From assembly GCA_028290765.1 (NCBI GenBank), contig JAQGJF010000131.1:1-5477 (forward strand): DNA of 5,477 bases, written 5' to 3'. The stretch comes from Tardiphaga sp. GTDB lineage: Bacteria; Pseudomonadota; Alphaproteobacteria; Rhizobiales; Xanthobacteraceae. The position numbers and the translations under genes are program-made. Positions 1-4,010 of the stretch are shown here, piece after piece; the first letter of the stretch is position 1; every line of letters begins with the position of its first letter. The notes under the pieces were generated by a model, which was not told the DNA's origin, ran no database searches, and was given only the letters and a program-made list of their open reading frames with translations.

Positions 1-399
1 CGTAAAGTTGTTCGCCGACGCCAGCGCACCCCGCTCGTCGGTTTCCAGGGCAATCTTTTGGGCTAACATGACGTCGCCCGCGACCAGATGATCGCTAGGC
101 ACGAAGCACCAGCCCGTTCTCGGCACGGCGGCATCACCTAGCTCGGTGACGTTCGTGCCATTACCGTGGTAGATCCGGTATCGCTTGCCGGTTTGGCAGC
201 CGATGACGTCGAAATATCTATGCGCGTCATGCCGCGCCAGTTGCTCCGAAGAAAGCCATTCCCTCAAGAGCTTGAGGCCGCGCTGCTCTTTTGTACTCGG
301 ACGGAAATACCACTCGCGAACGGCTCGCGCCAATTGTAAGCAGGCCGCTAGGAGCAGCCGGAGCTGAACGTTCGCATGGTGAAACAGCGTCACGAACAT
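1..399 (-). CDS. conserved hypothetical protein, 3' end outside window
   Basis: This frame is open from an ATG at 399 to the left edge (133 codons, no stop), so it is partial at its C-terminus. I do not know its function. The N-terminal 30 residues are hydrophobic and basic without a clear signal cleavage site. Residues about 40-60 (LKLLREWLSSEQLARHDAHR) look helical. From about 62 a conserved-looking block follows, with FDVIGCQTGKRYRIYHG, then GWCFVPSDHLVAGDVMLAQK and IALETDE. I recall this block from small rhizobial hypotheticals, but cannot name a domain. The start sits 9 bases after the stop of the upstream small gene and in the same frame as that stop, suggesting one operon with coupled translation; no strong Shine-Dalgarno precedes it. 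Codon use is GC-rich. That the frame stays open over 399 bases with family-like motifs argues it is real; the exact start is uncertain. Confidence 0.7.
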   Translation of the reverse strand, partial: MFVTLFHHANVQLRLLLAACLQLARAVREWYFRPSTKEQRGLKLLREWLSSEQLARHDAHRYFDVIGCQTGKRYRIYHGNGTNVTELGDAAVPRTGWCFVPSDHLVAGDVMLAQKIALETDERGALASANNFT

Positions 400-408
400 A
401 ACCGAGAT

Positions 409-629
409 TTAGCCGCCGACAAGCCGCGGACAAAACAGGGTCTCCTCTACGGTCGGATCAAACGTTCGCGCCACGACCGGCTCTCCGGAAGCGGTACGGG
501 TGCAGCAGTAAAGCCCGCGCCGGTTAGTGCCTTGAAGCGATGCTCGGCCTCCAAGAGGGCCTTCACGTCCTTCGCATCGAAGCTATGCCGGGTATCGCCG
601 TTGTGGTCCATGACGATTTGGGTTGCCAT
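409..629 (-). pseudogene. small protein ending in RLVGG, one frameshift
   Basis: The ATG at 629-627 is preceded by AGGAG (641-637) with a 7-base spacer. Reading from it gives MATQIVMDHNGDTRHSF, a helix-like stretch ending in AEHRFKALTGAGFTAA (to residue 43), and then leaves the family pattern. Moving one frame at about 498-501 restores RTASGEPVVARTFDPTVEET, then LFCPRLVGG and a TAA at 411-409. The span is 221 bases, one short of 74 codons, which fits a single-base deletion in a 73-residue protein. The uncorrected frame would end early as a 60-residue product with an unrelated tail. I recall similar small rhizobial proteins with the same N-terminal and C-terminal motifs, but no assigned function. 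The strand-turn-helix-strand layout plus Gly-Gly terminus resembles a ubiquitin-like modifier; that is inference only. It lies directly upstream of the partial gene at 1-399. A sequencing error instead of a real mutation is possible. Confidence 0.65.
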
Positions 630-720
630 TGTTGCGCTCCTAACGTTGGCCGCCAGATCAAAGCGATGTTGTAATGCCACATTGTAAGAAAAGTTCCGCC
701 TCGACCATCCTCACCGGATA

Positions 721-792
721 GCACTTGAAGACGGGGACGGCCCCCAGCGCGTCGTCTGCCACGGTCACTTGCCGGAGCGCGAGGTGATGACC
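721..792 (+). mobile_element. IS256-type transposase fragment, plus orientation
   Basis: The plus frame reads LEDGDGP and then QRVVCHGHLPEREVMT. This matches the pattern I know from the N-terminal part of IS256-family transposases (typically GRxRVVRHGHLPEREVxTGIGPV). The match stops abruptly after MT, where the family continues with GIG; here the sequence passes into a second fragment in the opposite orientation. About 24 residues remain, so this is a relic with no function. No terminal repeats were seen around it. Confidence 0.55.
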
Positions 793-794
793 GA

Positions 795-854
795 CAAATC
801 GGCATTTTTGTCGAGAAAGTCCGCGACCTCGGCCTCGACCGCCCGGGCGAGTAG
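795..854 (-). mobile_element. IS256-type transposase fragment, minus orientation
   Basis: The minus frame reads LLARAVEAEVADFLDKNADL, which resembles the segment of IS256-family transposases that normally lies immediately before the GHLPERE motif. Here it points away from that motif: the neighbouring plus-strand fragment at 721-792 holds GHLPERE, and both fragments end at about 793. The piece is about 20 residues and not functional. Its other edge meets the IS701-type fragment at about 856. Confidence 0.5.
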
Positions 855-856
855 GA

Positions 857-995
857 ACGATTCCGACTTGAGACAGAGGAGGTTGGAATCTCCGTGGAGC
901 GAAAGGCGTCGAATCTCGGTTTTCGCGCTATGTCCAGGGTCTTGTGAGTTTGATAGGGCACGCGGATCGGGCAGGACCATTGCGTGACGATTGCA
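857..995 (+). repeat. direct repeat copy 1 (139 bp)
   Basis: Aligned by eye with 1695-1836: about five substitutions, a 4-base gap (copy 1 lacks GGGT after GGTTGGAAT) and one extra A in copy 1. It is the shared 5' part of two IS701-type transposase remnants, not an independent repeat family. Confidence 0.9.
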
Positions 996-1153
996 TCGGC
1001 CTGGTGATGCCGGTCGCCGCAAGATCGTTGAACCGATGGCAGCGATCACGGCGCCGGGTCGAATCGCGGCGCAAGCATCAGTCGTTGCTTCATTTTGTCG
1101 GGCAAGGAGGTTGGTCCGACGCGGAGGTCTTGGCCAAGGTTCGCGAGTTGGTG
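857..1153 (+). pseudogene. IS701-type transposase N-terminal remnant
   Basis: Read across frames, this stretch gives the N-terminal part of an IS701-family transposase: GLVSLIGHADRAGPLRDDC, then GLVMP, a shift near 1016, RKIVEPMAAITAPGRIAAQ, another shift near 1074, and HQSLLHFVGQGGWSDAEVLA followed by KVRELV. I know this order from intact IS701-type DDE transposases, where catalytic residues come later; none remain here. Homology stops after about 1153, where the family would continue toward the DDTG(F) region. The first codons and the left terminal repeat are missing, cut off at about 857 against the IS256 relic. The region 857-995 is repeated at 1695-1836. Confidence 0.7.
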
Positions 1154-1340
1154 TTTACGACGCCAGTGGCAAACCTCTTTGGCGCGATTGCATAGTGGCA
1201 ATTTCCGGTAAGGATCGTGCCCACCACATAAGCCGCACGAAGCTAGAAGGGGCAAAATCGATGCTAGTTATTGCACTTTTCCAGGACTTAGCCGCACCCG
1301 GCATGAAAGACGGCGACATCCGCGGGTGACCCGTGCAGGC

Positions 1341-1511
1341 CTAGCCCGCTTTTTCGTTGGGCTGTTTTATCCATCCTTTGCCTTCGCATTGCTTGCTTGG
1401 GGCCGGGTAAATCTTACGACCAGGTTGCGTCGGCTGCATAACCACAGGAAAGCCGTTGCCGCCGCAGGACGGGCAGCGGAGCTGAAGTCTCTTTTCGGGC
1501 TTCTTCCTCAT
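1341..1511 (-). CDS. small zinc-knuckle-like protein (56 aa), one Cys replaced
   Basis: The ATG at 1511-1509 is preceded by AAGGAG (1520-1515), only 3 bases away, and the frame ends with TAG at 1343-1341. The product begins MRKKPEKRLQLR and then holds a DnaJ-type CxxCxGxG knuckle, CPSCGGNG (Cys13, Cys16). A linker follows, FPVVMQPTQPGRKIYPAP, and a second motif, SKQCEGKG (Ser39, Cys42). Related small rhizobial proteins, as I recall them, have Cys at the position of Ser39, so the four-cysteine zinc site would be incomplete here. The role is unknown; such knuckles bind zinc and often nucleic acid or protein. The frame is also open upstream of the ATG, so a longer form cannot be excluded. It stands alone between two IS701-type remnants. 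The two spaced motifs and the strong ribosome-binding sequence are the reasons for calling it. Confidence 0.65.
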   Translation of the reverse strand: MRKKPEKRLQLRCPSCGGNGFPVVMQPTQPGRKIYPAPSKQCEGKGWIKQPNEKAG

Positions 1512-1640
1512 TTTCTCCTTCGTCCCGTTTGCGAAATAAGAAGAGCAGCCAATTAACGTTGATATGTTGGGGAAAGGACAAAACCGCCGAGCGGAGTATG
1601 ATCGCCAGCGGCTTTGCCTGGGGTTGTGTCACCGGCCTAG

Positions 1641-1652
1641 TACTACTGAGTC
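1641..1652 (+). repeat. left terminal inverted repeat of IS701-type element
   Basis: TACTACTGAGTC, matching the right end at 11 of 12 positions. CTAG lies immediately outside. If the flanking CTAG and GC are counted, the symmetry extends to 18 of 19 positions (1635-1653 against 2067-2085), partly because CTAG is itself a palindrome. Confidence 0.75.
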
Positions 1653-1688
1653 AAAAACTCGCAGTTAGTTGGATTTAGAGAATCAATT

Positions 1689-2066
1689 ATGGAGACGATT
1701 CCGACTTGAGACAGAGGAGGTTGGAATGGGTCTCCGTGGAGCGAAGGCATCGAATCTCGGTTTTCGCGCTATGTCCAGGGCCTTGTGAGCGTGATAGGGC
1801 ACGCGGATCGGGCAGGACCATTGCGTGACTATTGCACCAACGGGAGACGATTCCCCCCTCGGGAGTTCGTCCCGCCGGGCTATTCCCGAAACTTGCCATA
1901 TCCAAAGACTACCGACCCAGAGGAGCTCCCCTTGCGGCCTGAGCGACACATTCCAAACTCGATCGCCACCATGCGAATAAGACTGATCGACGCCATCGTC
2001 ACACGGCTGCCACGATGTCCGTGCTGCCACGCTCCAAACCTTCGGAAGTTGAGGCAACGCCACTAA
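1689..2066 (+). pseudogene. IS701-type transposase, internally deleted and frameshifted
   Basis: The N-terminal part starts at ATG 1689 and, after two small shifts, reads FSRYVQGL and VSVIGHADRAGPLRDYC up to about 1836. The sequence then jumps to the C-terminal part: RETIPPSG, SKDYRPRGAPL (frame ending near 1933), a one-base shift, RPERHIPNSIATMRIRL, LPRCPCCHAPNLRKLRQRH and TAA at 2064-2066. These are the N- and C-terminal signatures of IS701-type transposases as I know them; the central catalytic region is absent. The plain 93-codon frame 1785-2066 is a by-product of the shifts and deletion, not a designed protein. The deletion junction is at about 1836-1840, where the other remnant continues into GLVMP instead. 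Confidence 0.75.
1695..1836 (+). repeat. direct repeat copy 2 (142 bp)
   Basis: Second copy of the 857-995 sequence, about 700 bp downstream in the same orientation, inside the IS701-type element. Both copies include an imperfect dyad, ATTCCGAC ... GTTGGAAT. Confidence 0.9.
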
Positions 2067-2067
2067 T

Positions 2068-2079
2068 GACGCAGTAGTA
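2068..2079 (-). repeat. right terminal inverted repeat of IS701-type element
   Basis: Plus-strand GACGCAGTAGTA, two bases after the transposase stop codon, followed directly by CTAG. It mirrors the left end with one mismatch. Confidence 0.75.
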
Positions 2080-2145
2080 CTAGGCAATTCCGGTGGGTGG
2101 ATCTTAGGACAGCTTTGCGAGGCCGCAACAAAAGTCGCTGGTTAA

Positions 2146-2409
2146 CCTGAATGTCGGCGGCGCGGGTTAATTCTGGAACTGATCGACCTCGTGGAGCGAG
2201 AGATCAAGCGGCGAGAGGGCGCTGAAGAAGCAAAAGTAGGGAATGATCGTCTTGGGATCGAGGCACAGGCAAAACGTCGCCTTGCTAACGCGTACGACGC
2301 AGCGCAGGAACGCAGCGAGGTCCGCAGGCACGGAAACAAGAGTGATATTCCGCAACAGAATATCACTCCGGCGACAGTCAAAGAAATCGGAAATCTACAG
2401 CCTTGCTGA
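2146..2409 (+). pseudogene. helical hypothetical protein, probable fragment
   Basis: This frame is open from just after TAA at 2143 to TGA at 2407-2409. There is no good start codon: the first candidate is GTG at 2191, with no clear ribosome-binding site, so the N-terminus seems lost. The product is strongly charged and helical (LILELIDLVEREIKRREGAE, later AQAKRRLANAYDAAQERSEV), then SDIPQQNITPATVKEIG, after which it ends in an unrelated-looking NLQPC. The wording resembles short DNA-binding or ParB-neighbour proteins carried on rhizobial mobile elements, in which a phrase like DLGLT follows; that is a weak memory-based guess. It begins about 60 bp beyond the IS701-type element. The SDIPQQNIT stretch is encoded by an 11-bp perfect inverted repeat. 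It may be a decayed relic or a chance open frame. Confidence 0.4.
2340..2368. repeat. 11-bp perfect inverted repeat, 7-base loop
   Basis: GAGTGATATTC (2340-2350), loop CGCAACA, GAATATCACTC (2358-2368). It lies inside the open frame at 2146-2409. It has no T-run on either strand, so it does not look like a terminator; an operator or recombination site is possible. Confidence 0.8.
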
Positions 2410-2448
2410 GTGGATTCTGCGGTTTACGCCAAAAGCCTTTGCGGCTCG

Positions 2449-2724
2449 CTACCGTAGGACGCGTTTCAGCCGCCTATTGTTTGTCGGTGGGGCCGGCGTC
2501 CGGCGGGGACGACGCGGTGGTGCGGCACCCCTGAGCTCGGCTGCGCCAATACAGCCCCCGGCCCAAATCTTGGTCCCCTTGACCGTTCCTATGAGCTTGC
2601 AGCCCATTGGCGTCTGCGGCTTTGCCTGTCTCAGCGGCTTACCACCAACCTTGGGCACCGCAGTTTGTGCGAAAGCAGATGCCGAAAGGCCGATGATCGC
2701 GGCAACGACTAGTAGAGTCCTCAT
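2449..2724 (-). CDS. small secreted protein, C-terminus probably frameshifted
   Basis: The ATG at 2724-2722 follows AAGGGG (2738-2733) with an 8-base spacer. The product starts with a clear signal peptide, MRTLLVVAAIIGLSASAFA, with likely cleavage after AFA. The mature part holds MGCKLIGTVKGTKIWAGGC with Cys42 and Cys58, which could form a disulfide, and then AAELRGAAP. I recall small exported rhizobial proteins with CKLVGTVKGTKLWAGDC, function unknown. After residue 69 the frame turns into an arginine- and proline-rich tail running to TAG at 2449. One frame over, the same DNA reads TASSPPDAGPTDKQ and stops at 2476-2474, which looks more natural; the span 2474-2724 is one base short of 84 codons. 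I therefore suspect a one-base deletion at about 2515-2522. The secreted core should still be made. The periplasmic or extracellular role is unknown. Confidence 0.7.
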   Translation of the reverse strand: MRTLLVVAAIIGLSASAFAQTAVPKVGGKPLRQAKPQTPMGCKLIGTVKGTKIWAGGCIGAAELRGAAPPRRPRRTPAPPTNNRRLKRVLR

Positions 2725-2818
2725 CGTCGTTTCCCCTTCGATCTGGCGGGGTATTGGGCATCCAATGAATATGCGCCGAGGTCGGCCCGTTTGCCAGTCG
2801 GGAACTTAAAATAGGCAG

Positions 2819-2911
2819 CCCATCCGGGGACACCCGGGCCCGCTCTGCGGTGCGGCACGCGCGTCGCTGCCGGGTGTCAGCTCGGCGGCGGCTTTCTGCT
2901 TGCCGGATGGG
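2819..2911. repeat. nested inverted repeats, possible structured RNA
   Basis: The outer arms CCCATCCGG (2819-2827) and CCGGATGGG (2903-2911) and the inner arms GACACCCGG (2829-2837) and CCGGGTGTC (2870-2878) are each perfect over 9 bp and are nested. One base separates the arms on the left and 24 on the right; a 32-base GC-rich loop lies between the inner arms. It sits about 95 bases upstream of the secreted-protein start, so it could be a leader structure or a dispersed palindromic element. Confidence 0.6.
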
Positions 2912-3170
2912 ACGCCATTTCGAGATAGCTCCTATGGAGCGTTTGCGGAGTTTTCTTACCAACGAATATCACGCGAACTTGGTTCTTCGTTTTGCCTTTT
3001 CCAATGACAGTGCAATGGTCGTCGGCCAGGCGAGGGAATCTTTTAATTCTCAGCACGCTCAGCCGGCAACGCGTGCCGACGGGAGAATTTGGTTGTCGCT
3101 ATCCGTCAATAGCTTTCGGCCTCCGCCGGACTTTGCCACAAGCGAATAACTTTCGTTCCTACGACAGCCG

Positions 3171-3200
3171 AAAAGCCGCAGGGCATTCGCGCGCTGCGGC
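3171..3200 (-). terminator. terminator-like hairpin, minus strand
   Basis: On the minus strand GCCGCAG, a 12-base loop and CTGCGGC form a 7-bp GC-rich stem followed at once by TTTT. The T-run is short, and no convincing gene ends just before it, so its role is doubtful. Confidence 0.3.
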
Positions 3201-3823
3201 CTCCGGGCTAAAAAAATGCAATCCTAAAATGTCGTTATCCCCGGTGAAATTAGTTAACGCGACCTCAGACGCCGGGTAAACAGGAATGCGCTGTTCCACA
3301 AAAGGAACGCCGGCTGCGTTGCAAATGAGATACAGAGTCGATGCTCTCTCGACGCCTCAAAAAGTTGGTTCGCGCTGACTCTGAAAGTACGATGGCACCT
3401 CTTGCCATTTCCCAGACTCGATTCAGGATTCGGCCAGCTCAGCGCAATCACGCGCTTTATGTGTCGGTGAGCTAAAGGCGCAGGTCACATGGACCATGAG
3501 GCCAATCCAGGCTGACGCATGCATGGCCGAGCTGCGTGAGGGCCGAACACTGGATAGCGGCGTGAGTTCCGGGCCCGACCCGGTCAGCTATCGGTCCGGA
3601 TCGTCGGATTGGTGGCCATCCGGATTAGGGCAGCCTGGAGCGGTAGGTGCGCAGAATGACCTCCGATATGCGGTCTTCCGGAGGCCCGTCGGCTGGTCCT
3701 CGACGACCATGGCACCATCTCGATCCTCGATACGAAGAATCATCGAATCTTCGGCGTCGCCCAAGCACAGAGCAGCGATCAAACCGTCTCGTTCACGAGC
3801 CAGAAATGGCCTCGTCAGACTGT

Positions 3824-3842
3824 CCGACCTCCATAAGGTCGG
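3824..3842. repeat. 7-bp perfect hairpin
   Basis: CCGACCT, loop CCATA, AGGTCGG. Short TCAG and CTGA arms lie farther out. No T-run follows on either strand. It is about 170 bases beyond the stop of the UvrA paralogue on its downstream side, too far and too weak to call its terminator. Confidence 0.4.
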
Positions 3843-4010
3843 CGACTGAACTGCCGATCGTCGCAGATGGTCTCGCGACGTGACCTCCCGTCCATCTCAG
3901 TGAGGGATATCCTGCGTCGTGAAGTAGGCTATTTTGCAGATGGTGGTGGATTGATGTCTGGGACAGCGGAATGTAAGGTCGCGGCCGCCCCAATTTTGGT
4001 AAACGCCACT

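Larger units (their letters stand above)
1637..2083 (+). mobile_element. IS701-type element with internal deletion, CTAG target duplication
   Basis: Twelve-base terminal inverted repeats (1641-1652 TACTACTGAGTC; 2068-2079 read in reverse as TACTACTGCGTC, 11 of 12 matching) bound a 439-bp element. Both sides carry CTAG (1637-1640 and 2080-2083), which fits the 4-bp YTAR target duplication known for IS701. Inside are the start and the end of a transposase but not the middle. Full IS701-type elements are roughly 1.3-1.5 kb, so about 1 kb has been lost. It could be mobilised only by a transposase supplied elsewhere. The neighbouring 857-1153 remnant is a second, unrelated insertion of the same kind of element or a broken piece of one. 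Confidence 0.75.
2912..4010. other. gene-poor stretch with no defensible gene
   Basis: About 1.1 kb without a protein I can recognise. Open frames here (for example 3496-3849 plus, 3588-3782 minus, 3254-3451 minus) lack family motifs and good ribosome-binding sites, and overlap each other on opposite strands. The only protein-like piece is a minus-strand stretch ending at 2877 (DDHCTVIGKGKTKNQVRV, then TLHRSYLEMASH), which has no obvious start. Two hairpins are present, at 3171-3200 and 3824-3842. The stretch is probably decayed accessory DNA. Confidence 0.5.

Noticed and set aside
563..961. 132-codon open frame, minus strand
   Set aside because: It crosses the IS701 relic and the IS256 relics in a non-coding frame and overlaps the start of the RLVGG gene; its composition is arginine- and serine-rich shadow sequence.
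1341..1372. AGCCC ... GGGCT hairpin followed by GTTTTA, plus strand
   Set aside because: The stem is 5 bp and lies within the zinc-knuckle coding sequence on the other strand; too weak to call a terminator.
1414..1632. 72-codon open frame, minus strand
   Set aside because: It overlaps the zinc-knuckle gene in another frame and lacks its cysteine motifs; it is explained as a shadow.
857..1836. Possible CRISPR-like repeat pair
   Set aside because: There are only two long copies, 700 bp apart, and they are explained as parts of two transposase remnants.
1785..2066. 93-codon plus frame as an intact small gene
   Set aside because: Its first part and last part belong to distant regions of an IS701-type transposase, joined by deletion and frameshifts; it is treated as a pseudogene.
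2243..2809. 188-codon open frame, plus strand
   Set aside because: It runs antisense over the whole secreted-protein gene, which has a signal peptide and ribosome-binding site; the plus-strand translation is arginine-rich and shows no motif.
3496..3849. 117-codon open frame, plus strand, and the opposing 64-codon frame at 3588-3782
   Set aside because: No recognisable motif, no good ribosome-binding site, and neither strand is clearly favoured; GC-rich DNA often gives such frames.
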